Assembly (NCBI RefSeq): GCF_002939865.1 | Contig: NZ_MDEE01000010.1 | Location: 62,001-126,000 of the forward strand | Direction of reading: 5' to 3' | DNA from: Xanthomonas dyei | GTDB taxonomy: Bacteria > Pseudomonadota > Gammaproteobacteria > Xanthomonadales > Xanthomonadaceae | DNA length: 64,000 bases | Part shown: positions 17,345-26,494 of the stretch, one piece after another | Numbering within the stretch: position 1 is the first letter of the stretch | Layout: the number at the start of each line of letters is the position of its first letter | Program-made: the position numbers and the translations under genes | Notes under the pieces: model-generated | What the model saw: the letters and a program-made list of their open reading frames with translations, nothing else | Databases searched by the model: none | What the model was told of the DNA's origin: nothing

Positions 17345-18517
17345 ATGTCCACTGCGACTGCACTGCCCGTCACCCAAAGGCTGCGTCCCTTCAAGGCGTT
17401 GTCCGGCCCGCGCGAGGTCATCCGCCAGTTCACCCCGAACTGGTTCGCTGCCACCATGGGCACCGGCATTTTCGCGCTGGCGCTCGGTCAACTGCCGTGG
17501 CACGTTCAAGGCTTGGCGGTGGTCGGCGAGCGCCTGTGGATGTTCAACGTTGCGCTGTTTGTCGTCTTCGCGCTGCTGTATGCCGCGCGTTGGGTGCTGT
17601 TCTTCGATGAAGCCAAACGGATCTTCGCGCACGCCAGCGCCTCGATGTTCCTGGGCACCATCCCGATGGGCCTGGCGACCATCATCAACGGTCTGTTGCT
17701 CTACGGCGTGCCACGTTGGGGCAGCGCTGTGTTGCCGCTGGCCGAGGCTTTGTGGTGGGTGGACGCGGCAATGGCAGTGGCCTGCGGAGTGGGCGTGCCG
17801 TATTTGATGTTTACCCGGCAGCAGCACCGCATCGAGCAGATGACTGCGGTGTGGTTGTTGCCGGTGGTGGCGGCCGAGGTGGCGGCGGCCAGCGGCGGGC
17901 TGTTGGCTCCGCACCTTGCCGATGCAGGCACGCGGTTCGCGATGCTGATTGCCAGCTATGCGTTGTGGGCGTATTCGGTGCCGGTGGCGATGAGCATCCT
18001 GGTCATCCTGCTGCTGCGCATGGCCTTGCATCAGCTGCCGCCGGCCAGCATGGCGGCATCGAGCTGGTTGTCGCTCGGCCCGATCGGCACCGGTGCGCTG
18101 GGCATGCTGGTGATGGGCGCCGACGCCCCGGCGATCTTCGCCGCACACGGGCTGGCCGAGCTCGGGCACATCGCCGCGGGCGTCGGCGTGATCGGCGGCG
18201 TGCTGTTCTGGGGTTTGGGCGCCTGGTGGCTGCTGCTGTCGGTGCTGATCACCGCGCGCTATTTCCGTGCCGAGGTGCCGTTCAATCTGGGCTGGTGGGG
18301 CTTTACCTTTCCACTTGGCGTCTACGCCGTGGCCACCTTGAAACTTGGCGCGCTAGTGCAACTGATGTTCTTCAATACGCTCGGCGTCGCCCTGGTGGCC
18401 GTGCTTGGCGTGGTCTGGGCAGTCGTCGCGGCCAGGACCCTGGCCGGCGCATATCGCGGCAATCTGTTCGTATCGCCCTGCATTGCGGAACTGCATAGCG
18501 AAACGACTGCGCGGTGA
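17345..18517 (+). CDS. TDT/SLAC1 family transporter (tellurite-resistance/dicarboxylate/sulfite exporter type)
   Basis: A 390-residue membrane protein with about ten predicted helices. Family hallmarks are the opening FTPNWFAATMGTGIFALAL and the pore segment GWWGFTFPLGVYAVATLKLG near residue 315. The family includes TehA, fungal SSU1 sulfite pumps and plant SLAC1 anion channels. ATG 17345 is chosen; GTG 17330 lies directly on the AAGG sequence. The divergent YeiE-like regulator suggests sulfite or another small anion as substrate; that is inference. Confidence 0.85.
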   Translation: MSTATALPVTQRLRPFKALSGPREVIRQFTPNWFAATMGTGIFALALGQLPWHVQGLAVVGERLWMFNVALFVVFALLYAARWVLFFDEAKRIFAHASASMFLGTIPMGLATIINGLLLYGVPRWGSAVLPLAEALWWVDAAMAVACGVGVPYLMFTRQQHRIEQMTAVWLLPVVAAEVAAASGGLLAPHLADAGTRFAMLIASYALWAYSVPVAMSILVILLLRMALHQLPPASMAASSWLSLGPIGTGALGMLVMGADAPAIFAAHGLAELGHIAAGVGVIGGVLFWGLGAWWLLLSVLITARYFRAEVPFNLGWWGFTFPLGVYAVATLKLGALVQLMFFNTLGVALVAVLGVVWAVVAARTLAGAYRGNLFVSPCIAELHSETTAR

Positions 18518-18828
18518 GCGGTGCAGTCAAGAGTGCTTGATCGATTCGTTGCCATTGGTTCCGCCACCGCTGCACTCTACTCAGCCGGCGACTACTCGGT
18601 CGTGCATCGCATGCATGCGGCGCCATGACTGTGCGTACCGAGCAGGCCCATCAGCGCACCATTGAGCAACTAAAGTGAACGGCACAACGCCAATACCGCT
18701 GCGCCCTGTCGGCAGCAACGTTCGCCTGAAACCATGCGCGACCAAGATGCGCTAGCCCTTGGTTGGCACCAACCGGTGGCGGGACGGAGTCGTGCACGAC
18801 CGCAGGCGCGGCCTGGCGCATCACCCCC
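18518..18828. other. intergenic region between the TDT transporter and the glycosyltransferase
   Basis: 311 bases between convergent genes. A palindrome GGTTGGCACCAACC (18761-18774) is present, but there is no T-tract. No gene or known repeat is recognised. Confidence 0.35.
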
Positions 18829-19929
18829 TCAACGATCGACCACGACCGGCGCAATGCCCACAGCGTGTTGCGGCGCATGGTCCGGCAGCGACGCCAGTAC
18901 CGCGCTGCAGAATCGCCCTGCAAAGGCGGCATCGTTGGCTTGATAAAACGCACGCGCATTGGCCGACAGCGCATCCAGTGCGGCCTGCGGCATCGCAAGC
19001 GCGGTCTCCACCGCTTGCGCGATTCCCGCTGCGTCCACGTAGTAATACGACGCCAGGCGCCGCTGGCGCACGTCTCCCACCGGAATCAGCACACCATGCT
19101 CCGGCTTGACCAGCTCGTTCATCGGCTCGCCATCGGTGGCCAAGGTCACCGCCCCCACGCTCAGCGCTTCCATCAGGTAGTGGCCGAAGCCTTCGGCCTC
19201 GGAAGGACACAAGTGGAAAAGATGCGCATTCTGCAGCCGACGCAGTTCCGCATCGTCGAGATAGCGCACGCGGTGATCGATATTCGGCGCCACCACCGGC
19301 TTGCCGGCGGTCCGCGGACTCTGCACCACCGTCAGCAGCGGCCACTCCGGATGCTGCTTCCAGGTGTCCAGCAGCACGCGGGTGCCCTTGGCGGTACTGC
19401 GCCCGGCCAGATGAAAAAAGGCCCGCTGGCGCGGCACCCGGGCGTCGTAGCGATCCGGACTGGTAAAGCCGATGAAATGCGTGGTGCAGCCCAGGCTCTG
19501 GAAAATCCGCTCGGCATGGTGGGTCTTGCACAGCACCGCGTCGAATTTCGGCAGCAACGGCAGCCATTTGGGCAGCAGCCATTCCGGATTGGGCACCAGC
19601 AGGTTGATCTGCCCCAGCGGCAGGCAGCGCGCATACACGCGCTCGGAAAAAATCTGCAGCGGCACCCGCCCGAACAGCGCGCGACTGGCCCACAGGCGCA
19701 CCTCGCGTCCGGTGTCCTGCAACCGCTGGCTGGTGAACCCCAGCTCCTGCACGGGCACGCCGCCGGCGCGCAGGGTCTGCGCCATCAGTACCATGTCGCG
19801 GGTCAGGCCCACGCCGTTATCGCGGCTGATCACCCGCATCATCGGAAACGCCTTGCCATTCACGCACTCGCCATCGGGATGGCGCAGTGTCGAAGCGATG
19901 GTGTCCTGCGTGATGTCCCGTCCCGTCAT
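18829..19929 (-). CDS. glycosyltransferase, GT4-like (GT-B fold)
   Basis: A 366-residue soluble protein. The start ATG 19929 (MTGRDITQDT) follows GCAAGG; the frame is open to 20052 but without coding character. The N-terminal half has donor/acceptor domain features (NGVGLTRDMVLMAQTLRAGG, INLLVPNPEW, CKTHHAERIF). The C-terminal GT1-type domain has FFHLAGRSTAKGTRVLL and the signature SEAEGFGHYLMEALSVGAVT (E-x7-E), which contacts the sugar nucleotide. The sugar and acceptor cannot be read. It is divergent from the two-component system genes; a functional link is not shown. Confidence 0.82.
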   Translation of the reverse strand: MTGRDITQDTIASTLRHPDGECVNGKAFPMMRVISRDNGVGLTRDMVLMAQTLRAGGVPVQELGFTSQRLQDTGREVRLWASRALFGRVPLQIFSERVYARCLPLGQINLLVPNPEWLLPKWLPLLPKFDAVLCKTHHAERIFQSLGCTTHFIGFTSPDRYDARVPRQRAFFHLAGRSTAKGTRVLLDTWKQHPEWPLLTVVQSPRTAGKPVVAPNIDHRVRYLDDAELRRLQNAHLFHLCPSEAEGFGHYLMEALSVGAVTLATDGEPMNELVKPEHGVLIPVGDVRQRRLASYYYVDAAGIAQAVETALAMPQAALDALSANARAFYQANDAAFAGRFCSAVLASLPDHAPQHAVGIAPVVVDR

Positions 19930-20057
19930 GTTGCCTTGCACGTGTGCCAATAATTGACAAATTTGATCATTATGATGTGTGTTCCAGCCTTGCAACTGCG
20001 AGCACCATGTATCCGGTAGCCACCACCCTGCGCGGGCCAACCTCCGCGCCACCGACG

Positions 20058-20786
20058 ATGACCTCCATGGATATGCAACAACCCTGCGTTCTTGTGGTCG
20101 ACGACGACCCGGACCTGCGCAAGCTCATCGGCGAATTTCTGAGCGCCCACGGGTACCAGGTGGACGTTGCCGAAAACGTGGCGGACATGCGCACGCGCAT
20201 GGCGCAGCGCCGCCCCGACCTCATCGTACTCGACGTGATGATGCCGGGAGAAGATGGGCTGAGCGCAGCGCGCGCCCTGGCCAGCGAACGCGGTTCGCCG
20301 GCAGTCATCATGCTCAGTGCGCTGGGCAACGACACCGACCGCATCATCGGCCTGGAAGTGGGCGCCGACGACTACCTGGCCAAACCCTGCAACCCGCGCG
20401 AACTGCTGGCGCGGGTGCGCGCCTTGCTGCGCCGCAGCCAGGCCAGCAACGAGCAGGCCGACCAGCGCGGAAACGTCTACGAATTCGCCGGCTGGCGGCT
20501 GGACGTGGTGCGCCGCGACCTGCGCGACCCCACCGGCATCTTCATCAATCTCTCCGACGGCGAATTCGCGTTGCTGCGCACCTTCGTCGAGCATCCGCAA
20601 CGCGTGCTCAGCCGCGACCAGCTGCTGGACTACGCACGCGGCCGCGATACCAACGTCTACGACCGCGCCATCGACAGCCAGATCAGCCGCCTGCGCCGCA
20701 AGATCAATGAGCGCGTCCATACCGAGTTGATTCGCACCGTACGCAACGAAGGCTACATGCTGCTGCCGGGCGTCTCGCGTCTGTGA
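20058..20786 (+). CDS. OmpR-family response regulator
   Basis: A 242-residue regulator. The receiver domain (about 10-125) shows VDDDPDLRKLIGEFL, phospho-acceptor Asp59 in IVLDVMMPGEDG, and the Lys in YLAKPCNPREL. The winged-helix domain (about 140-240) has LSDGEFALLRTFVEHP and the AIDSQISRLRRKI recognition helix. Several ATGs (20058, 20067, 20073) could serve as start and none has a clear ribosome-binding site, so the N-terminus is uncertain by a few residues. The stop overlaps the start of the kinase gene. Confidence 0.92.
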   Translation: MTSMDMQQPCVLVVDDDPDLRKLIGEFLSAHGYQVDVAENVADMRTRMAQRRPDLIVLDVMMPGEDGLSAARALASERGSPAVIMLSALGNDTDRIIGLEVGADDYLAKPCNPRELLARVRALLRRSQASNEQADQRGNVYEFAGWRLDVVRRDLRDPTGIFINLSDGEFALLRTFVEHPQRVLSRDQLLDYARGRDTNVYDRAIDSQISRLRRKINERVHTELIRTVRNEGYMLLPGVSRL

Positions 20787-22267
20787 GCAAACCGGCACGT
20801 CGCGGGCTGTCGATCTTTGCCCGCACGTTCGTCCTGCTGGCGGTGGCCCTGCTCACCGCCCAGGTCATCGGCATCGCCCTGCTGGTGATGCGCACCCCTG
20901 TCTACGAGCCGCCGGTGCACCCGCCGGAAGTGGTGGCGCTGCTGTCCACGCGCATGCCCGCCGGCACCCAGACCCTGAAGGTGCACGACGGCGCGCAGCA
21001 GCCGTCCGCACCGCCTGGCCAGGTGCGCGATGCCTTCGCGGAAATGCTGCTGGCGCACTGGCTGGATGTCGATGCGCAGCGCGTGCGGTTCTATCGCAGT
21101 GCCGACGACCGCGAAAGCCCGCGACTGGCCGCCGACCGACCACGGCATCTGCCCGGCCAGCTGCACGCCACCGATGCCACAGGCAGCGACGGCCGGCAAC
21201 GGATGTCGCCCGACTGGGCGTCCGACCGCAACGCCGGCGACTCGCCGTTCGGCAACGGGCTGCGCCCGGATCAGGCCCCCGATGACTGGGAAAGCGAACG
21301 CCTGACACCCGGCGTGCCGCTGCTGGATGGTTTTACCGCCGCACTGCAGCAGCCCGATGGCCGCTGGCGCACGGTGGAATCGCCGCGGCGGCGGCTGTCG
21401 GCCGAATTCAAGACCCATATCGTGCTGTTGTTCCTGGCCGGCCTGCTCGCCAACGGGCCGCTGGCATGGTGGTTCTCGCGCGCGCTGTCGGCACCGATCA
21501 AGCGCTTTGCCGAAGCCGCCGACCGGCTGGGCCGCAATCCCCACGCCGCCGCACTGCAACGCAGCGGCCCACCGGAAATCGTCCGCGCCGCCGATTCGTT
21601 CAATGCGATGCAGGCGCGCCTGAACCGGCTGATCAACGAGCGCACCCATATGGTGGCGGCCATCGCGCACGACCTGCGCACCCCGCTGGCGCGGTTGTCG
21701 TTTCGACTGGACGACCTGCAACCGCCGCTGCGCGAAAAGGCGCTGGCCGATATCGACGAGATGAAGGCGATGATTTCCGCGGCGCTGGACTTCATCCAGA
21801 ACGACCGCCATCGCGGCGAACGCGCGCCGCTGGATCTGCGCTTGCTGGTGGAGAGTGTGGTCGACAACGCCACCGATATCGGCGCCGACGCAGTGCTGCT
21901 GCCCGGCCCGACCATCACCCTGGATGGCGACCCGCTGGCATTGCGCCGCGCGGTAATGAATCTGCTCGAAAACGCCCTGAAATACGGCAAGTGCGCGCGC
22001 CTTCAGCTCACCCGCGATGGCGAGGATGGCGTGCTGTGGATCGACGACGACGGCCCCGGCATCGACCCCAGCCAGCGCGAACAACTGCTACTGCCGTTCG
22101 TGCGTGGCGAGTCTTCGCGCAATCGTGGCACCGGTGGCATCGGCCTGGGCTTGTCGGTCACCCATAGCATCGTGCTGGCGCATGGCGGCGACCTGCGCCT
22201 GGACAATCGCACGGCAGGCGGCCTGCGCGTGACAGTACGCCTGCCGTGCATGGGCAAACCAAACTGA
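20783..22267 (+). CDS. sensor histidine kinase, EnvZ-like
   Basis: A 494-residue membrane kinase starting at GTG 20783, which overlaps the response-regulator stop (GTGA) and implies translational coupling. There is one membrane helix at about 14-35, a large periplasmic region (about 36-210), then a second helix (about 214-236) with HAMP domain, the HisKA box AAIAHDLRTPLARLS (His296), N box NLLENALKYG, and G boxes DDDGPGI and GTGGIGLGLSV. The periplasmic sensor region is rich in Pro, Asp and Arg and resembles no ligand-binding domain I recognise, so the signal is unknown. It pairs with the OmpR-type regulator just upstream. Confidence 0.92.
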   Translation: MSKPARRGLSIFARTFVLLAVALLTAQVIGIALLVMRTPVYEPPVHPPEVVALLSTRMPAGTQTLKVHDGAQQPSAPPGQVRDAFAEMLLAHWLDVDAQRVRFYRSADDRESPRLAADRPRHLPGQLHATDATGSDGRQRMSPDWASDRNAGDSPFGNGLRPDQAPDDWESERLTPGVPLLDGFTAALQQPDGRWRTVESPRRRLSAEFKTHIVLLFLAGLLANGPLAWWFSRALSAPIKRFAEAADRLGRNPHAAALQRSGPPEIVRAADSFNAMQARLNRLINERTHMVAAIAHDLRTPLARLSFRLDDLQPPLREKALADIDEMKAMISAALDFIQNDRHRGERAPLDLRLLVESVVDNATDIGADAVLLPGPTITLDGDPLALRRAVMNLLENALKYGKCARLQLTRDGEDGVLWIDDDGPGIDPSQREQLLLPFVRGESSRNRGTGGIGLGLSVTHSIVLAHGGDLRLDNRTAGGLRVTVRLPCMGKPN

Positions 22268-22392
22268 GACTGCGGCCGACCCTGCGCATCAGGGCGCCAG
22301 GGTGGAAGCCGCGCAATCAAGGCTGCATCACCGACAACTCGCCGCATACGCATCCACGCACAGCAACGCCGCGCGTTCGGCTAACCGCTTCC

Positions 22393-23757
22393 TCAGTACG
22401 CAAACTCGCGGAAGACGCGGTCGATATCGCCGTTCCATGCGCCGTGATACAGCGCCAGCTTGCGCTCGGCAGCGGTAACGCCGCTCTCGGCGATCTCGGC
22501 GATCACGTCGACAAAGCCGGTTTCGTCCTGGCCATCGCCATTCAAGCGCGCGCGCCGGCGCAGGCCTTCGCGGGCGATGTTGACTGCCTCTACCGCCAGG
22601 TCGCGCACGGTGCCGTTGCGGAACGGCAGACCCAGCGCGTGCTTGGGTACGCCGTCGCGCAGGGCGTGGCGTTCGGTGGGGCTGAAATCCTTGACAAGGT
22701 CCCAGGCCGCATCCAGCGCGGTCTGGTCGTACAACAGCCCCACCCAGAACGCCGACAACGCGCACAGGCGATTCCACGGGCCGGCATCGGCGCCACGCAT
22801 TTCCAGATACTTCTTCAGGCGCACTTCCGGAAACGCGGTGGTCATGTGGTCCGACCAGTCGCGCAGCGTCGGCAACGCGCCCGGCAACGCCGGCAGCTTG
22901 CCTTGCATGAAATCGCGGAAGCTCTGCCCGCTGGCATCGACATAGACGCCATTGCGATACGAAAAATACATCGGCACATCGAGCAGGTAATCGACGTAGC
23001 GCTCGTAGCTGAAACCGTCTTCGAACACGAAATCCAGCATGCCGGTGCGATCGGCGTCGGTGTCGGTCCAGATGTGCGAGCGATAGCTCAGGTAGCCGTT
23101 GGGCTTGCCCTCGGTGAACGGCGAATCGGCGAACAAGGCGGTGGCGATCGGCTGCAATGCCAGCGACACGCGGAACTTCTGCACCATGTCCGCTTCGGTG
23201 GCGTAATCCAGATTGACCTGCACCGTGCAGGTGCGCGTCATCATGTCCAGGCCGAGCGAGCCGACCTTGGGCATGTAGTTCTTCATGATCTGGTAGCGGC
23301 CCTTGGGCATCCACGGCATCTGGTCGCGCCGCCACTTGGGCTGGAAGCCCATGCCCAGGAACCCAAGCTGCAACTCGCCGGCGACCTGGGCCACTTCGTC
23401 CAGATGGGTGCCGGTTTCCACGCATGTGTCATGCAGGGTTTCCACCGCCGCGCCGGACAATTCCAGCTGGCCAGCCGGCTCCAGCGTCACCGAGGCGCCG
23501 TCGCGCAGCAGCGCGATGGTGTGGCCGTTTTCCTGCACCGGCTCCCAGCCGAACCGGGTCAACCCGGTCAGCAAGGCTTGAATGCCACGCGCGCCTTCGA
23601 AAGTGGGCGCGCGCAGATCATCGAGCTGGAAGCCGAACTTCTCGTGCTCGGTCCCGATCCGCCAGTCCGCGCTGGGCTTCTCGCCGGAGGCGAGCACCTG
23701 GACCAGTTCCGCGCGTTCGGTGATCGGCGTTTCGGCAACGTGGCTGGGACTCGACAA
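22393..23757 (-). CDS. gshA: glutamate-cysteine ligase, plant/alphaproteobacterial type
   Basis: A 454-residue enzyme joining glutamate and cysteine, the first step of glutathione synthesis. Features of this class are [60 protein letters not shown] and [16 protein letters not shown]. It has about 450 residues as expected. The probable start is TTG 23757 (reading [11 protein letters not shown] next); no ATG lies between there and the conserved domain, and the ribosome-binding site is weak. The open frame continues to 23859, so the start is uncertain. Glutathione made here also feeds the formaldehyde pathway encoded at 13-16 kb. Confidence 0.9.
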   Translation of the reverse strand: MSSPSHVAETPITERAELVQVLASGEKPSADWRIGTEHEKFGFQLDDLRAPTFEGARGIQALLTGLTRFGWEPVQENGHTIALLRDGASVTLEPAGQLELSGAAVETLHDTCVETGTHLDEVAQVAGELQLGFLGMGFQPKWRRDQMPWMPKGRYQIMKNYMPKVGSLGLDMMTRTCTVQVNLDYATEADMVQKFRVSLALQPIATALFADSPFTEGKPNGYLSYRSHIWTDTDADRTGMLDFVFEDGFSYERYVDYLLDVPMYFSYRNGVYVDASGQSFRDFMQGKLPALPGALPTLRDWSDHMTTAFPEVRLKKYLEMRGADAGPWNRLCALSAFWVGLLYDQTALDAAWDLVKDFSPTERHALRDGVPKHALGLPFRNGTVRDLAVEAVNIAREGLRRRARLNGDGQDETGFVDVIAEIAESGVTAAERKLALYHGAWNGDIDRVFREFAY

Positions 23758-24093
23758 GGGCAGGCTCGCAAACGTGAAGGGGTGGGACGATGTGGGGATA
23801 CTCCCCGGCCACCGCAAGGCCCGCACTATACCCGTAGGGCATGCAAGTATTGCCGCCATTAGCCGGGTCTGAGATTTCCATCCATGCGCACGCCGCAGGA
23901 TGTGCCGCAGTGCGCATCTCAGCAGTCAACGCTTCCGCCGCAACACCTGTTGCGATCAGGCGGCCGCAACCGGTACACCGGTCGACCCTGGCTGCCGACC
24001 GGCCCGTACCGACCGGCACACACGAGGACGGCGAGCACTGGCTCGCCTTCTTGCATCGCATCAAAAGGACGCGGCCATAACGGCCGCCAGGCA
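23758..24093. other. intergenic region between engB and gshA
   Basis: 336 bases containing no supported gene. It should hold the gshA promoter and the engB 3' end. I see only short palindromic patches such as ACCGGTACACCGGT and no recognised element. Confidence 0.35.
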
Positions 24094-24717
24094 TCACTCG
24101 ACGACGGGCGTTTCCACACCCAGGCCCAGCCAGCCGCCAACGATGCCGCGCAATTCGTCCACGCCCTGGCGCGATTCGCCGGAGTAGGTCTGCACGGTCA
24201 CGCTGTCGCCGAAGCGCGAGGTCACTTCCTTCTTGACCTTCTGCAGGGTCTGCATCTGCTGGCCACGGCCGAGCTTGTCGGCCTTGGTCAACAAGCCGTG
24301 CGCAGGCAGGCCGCGTTCGGCGGCGTAGCCGAGCATCTGCAGGTCGTAATCCTTGAGCGGATGGCGGATGTCCATCACCACCACCAGGCCGCGCAGCGCC
24401 TCGCGGGTGCGGAAATAGCGGTCGATGAAGGCCTGCCAGTGCGCCTGCAGGTCCTGCGGCACCTTGGCGTAGCCGTAACCGGGCAGATCCACCAGATAGC
24501 GCTCGGGCTGGATCTGGAAGAACACCAGCTGCTGGGTGCGGCCGGGGGTCTTGGACACGCGGGCGAGCGCGTTCTGGCGGGTCAGCGCATTGAGTGCGCT
24601 TGATTTTCCGGCGTTGGAGCGGCCGGCGAAGGCCACCTCGTAACCGCCATCGTCGGGCAATTGCCGGGCGTTATGGGCGGACAGGTGGTAGCGGGCTTGT
24701 TCGATAAGGAGCGACAT
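24094..24717 (-). CDS. engB: ribosome biogenesis GTP-binding protein EngB/YsxC
   Basis: A 207-residue essential-type GTPase needed for large ribosomal subunit assembly. The start is ATG 24717 (MSLLIEQARY). G motifs are visible: P-loop GRSNAGKSS, switch TPGRTQQLVFF, DLPGYGYAKV (DxxG), LTKADKLGR (TKxD), and TYSGE near the G5 position. The gene is divergent from the cytochrome c4 gene, an arrangement found in many gammaproteobacteria. Confidence 0.95.
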   Translation of the reverse strand: MSLLIEQARYHLSAHNARQLPDDGGYEVAFAGRSNAGKSSALNALTRQNALARVSKTPGRTQQLVFFQIQPERYLVDLPGYGYAKVPQDLQAHWQAFIDRYFRTREALRGLVVVMDIRHPLKDYDLQMLGYAAERGLPAHGLLTKADKLGRGQQMQTLQKVKKEVTSRFGDSVTVQTYSGESRQGVDELRGIVGGWLGLGVETPVVE

Positions 24718-24860
24718 CTCACTAGGATCGCACGTTCGGGCCCGGCGGTTTTGCTGCACTGTTCGTTGACCCTGGCGCAAAGGCGTGTCGATAATCGAAG
24801 CATGCCTGCCACTGCCAGCACCCAACGCGCGCGGGCCGGGTCCATACGGAGCTTTAGCTG

Positions 24861-25658
24861 ATGCGCCATGCTCGTGTGCTAGTCCTCACCGCCCTCGCCG
24901 TGCCGGTCATTGCCGCCGTGGCGTTTGCGCAATCGGCGGTCACGCCGATCCCCGATCCACCGCCTGTGCGCGTTGCGCCGCTGGAGGTGGATCTGGCCAA
25001 GACCACCTGGGGCGATGCCAAGGCCGGCCAGGCCAAGGCGGCCGCCTGCGCAGCCTGCCACGGCCCGGACGGCAATCCGGCGGTGGCGATGTACCCGCGC
25101 ATCGCCGGGCAAACCGAGCGCTATGTGGCGCATCAGGTGGCCCTGATCGCCAGCGGCGAGCGCAATACCGGGATGTCGGCGGTGATGGTGCCGTTCGTCA
25201 AGGACCTCACCGCGCAGGACATGCGCGACCTGGGCGCCTACTTCGCCACCCAGAAGGCGTCCGCCGGGGTCGCCGACGATGCAGTGATCGCCGAGGGCCC
25301 GTATCAGGGCATGAAGTTCTACGAGGTCGGCGAAAAGCTCTACCGCGGTGGCGACATCGCGCGTGGCGTGCCGGCCTGCATGGCGTGCCACGGCCCATCC
25401 GGCGGCGGCAATCCGGGCCCGGCGTATCCGCGCCTGGGCGGCCAGCATGCCGACTACGTGGCGCGGCGCCTGAAGGACTACCAGGCCGGCACCACCCAGG
25501 AGCGCAATCCGGCGCTGTTCAATATCATGGCGCAGGTGGCACGCCCGCTGAGCGAGCAGGAGATCCAGGCGCTGTCCAGCTATCTGCAAGGCCTGCACGA
25601 CCGCGCCGACGATGCCGCCGCTGCACAGACGCCTGCCGGCACACCGGCGCGCTCATGA
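24861..25658 (+). CDS. cytochrome c4 (dihaem periplasmic cytochrome)
   Basis: A 265-residue protein with a signal peptide (cleavage near AFAQ at about residue 23) and two haem-binding motifs, CAACH (63-67) and CMACH (173-177), each followed by GPxG. Axial Met candidates are in the MSAVMVPF and FNIMAQVA segments. Two related cytochrome domains of about 90 residues are typical of c4, which shuttles electrons from the bc1 complex to terminal oxidases. The start ATG 24861 gives a clean signal peptide. A strong terminator follows, before the dsbA genes. Confidence 0.92.
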   Translation: MRHARVLVLTALAVPVIAAVAFAQSAVTPIPDPPPVRVAPLEVDLAKTTWGDAKAGQAKAAACAACHGPDGNPAVAMYPRIAGQTERYVAHQVALIASGERNTGMSAVMVPFVKDLTAQDMRDLGAYFATQKASAGVADDAVIAEGPYQGMKFYEVGEKLYRGGDIARGVPACMACHGPSGGGNPGPAYPRLGGQHADYVARRLKDYQAGTTQERNPALFNIMAQVARPLSEQEIQALSSYLQGLHDRADDAAAAQTPAGTPARS

Positions 25659-25687
25659 GTTGAGGCGCCCACCTGCCCCACCGTGTC

Positions 25688-25720
25688 ACGACGCCGGTCC
25701 CGCGACCGGCGTCGTCGTTT
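25688..25720 (+). terminator. intrinsic terminator after the cytochrome c4 gene
   Basis: An 11-bp perfect stem ACGACGCCGGT / ACCGGCGTCGT with loop CCCGCG, followed by CGTTTC, 29 bases after the stop. The T-tract is short, as is common at this GC content. Confidence 0.7.
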
Positions 25721-25753
25721 CCCGCCCCCCTCTTTAGATCCCACGGAGCCTGC

Positions 25754-26404
25754 ATGAATCTGCTTTCCCGCCTGTCCCTGCTGTTGTTGATCCTGGTGCC
25801 ACTGGCGGCCTGCGCCGCCGACAAGACGGCGCCGCCGGTCGAAGGCGAGGACTACACCCTGATCGACGGTGGCCAGCCGTATGCGCCACTGGCCGGCAAG
25901 GTCGAAGTGGTGGAAGTGTTCGGCTACACCTGCCCGCATTGCGCGCACTTCGAGCCGACGCTGGAAGCCTGGGCGGCCAAGCAACCGTCCTACGTGCGCT
26001 TCACCCCGGTGCCGGCCGCTTTCGGCGGGTTCTGGGACACGTTTGCGCGCGCGTACTTCGCCGCCGACATCCTCGGTGTGGCCAAGCGCAGCCACCGCGC
26101 CATGTTCGATGCCATCCACGAAAAACAGAGCGTGCCGACCCAGAACGTGGCGCCGGAAGAACTGGCTGCGTTCTATGCCAACTACGGCGTGCCGCAGCAG
26201 CGCTTCGTCGAGACCTACAAGAGCCAGGCGGTGGACGCCAAGCTGGATGCCGCGCGCGACTTCGCCAAGCGCAGCAAGCTGCCCGGCACCCCGGCCATCA
26301 TCGTCAACGGGCGTTACCTGATCGGCGCGCGCAATTACCCGGACATGCTGCGCGTGGCCGACTACCTCATCGCCCGCGAGCACGCCGCGCCTGCCAAGCG
26401 CTGA
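25754..26404 (+). CDS. dsbA: thiol:disulfide interchange protein DsbA (lipoprotein, CPHC active site)
   Basis: A 216-residue envelope oxidase of the DsbA family, which introduces disulfides into exported proteins. It has a lipoprotein-type signal (LAAC, Cys about residue 20), then the thioredoxin fold with active site CPHC at 60-63 (GYTCPHCAHF), an inserted helical domain, and the cis-proline segment GTPAIIVNG. It starts at ATG 25754. It is followed 90 bases downstream by a second dsbA-like gene with a different active-site dipeptide. Confidence 0.92.
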   Translation: MNLLSRLSLLLLILVPLAACAADKTAPPVEGEDYTLIDGGQPYAPLAGKVEVVEVFGYTCPHCAHFEPTLEAWAAKQPSYVRFTPVPAAFGGFWDTFARAYFAADILGVAKRSHRAMFDAIHEKQSVPTQNVAPEELAAFYANYGVPQQRFVETYKSQAVDAKLDAARDFAKRSKLPGTPAIIVNGRYLIGARNYPDMLRVADYLIAREHAAPAKR

Positions 26405-26494
26405 ACCGCGTAACCGCCACCGACGGTCGCCGTGGCATCATGCGCCCCGCGGCCGTCCGGCCCTTTCCTCGCCCCACGCTGGAGATCCAATCCG

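Noticed and set aside
19953-19975. TTGACA followed by TATGAT in the glycosyltransferase/response regulator gap
   Set aside because: The spacer is only 11 bases, too short for a sigma70 promoter.
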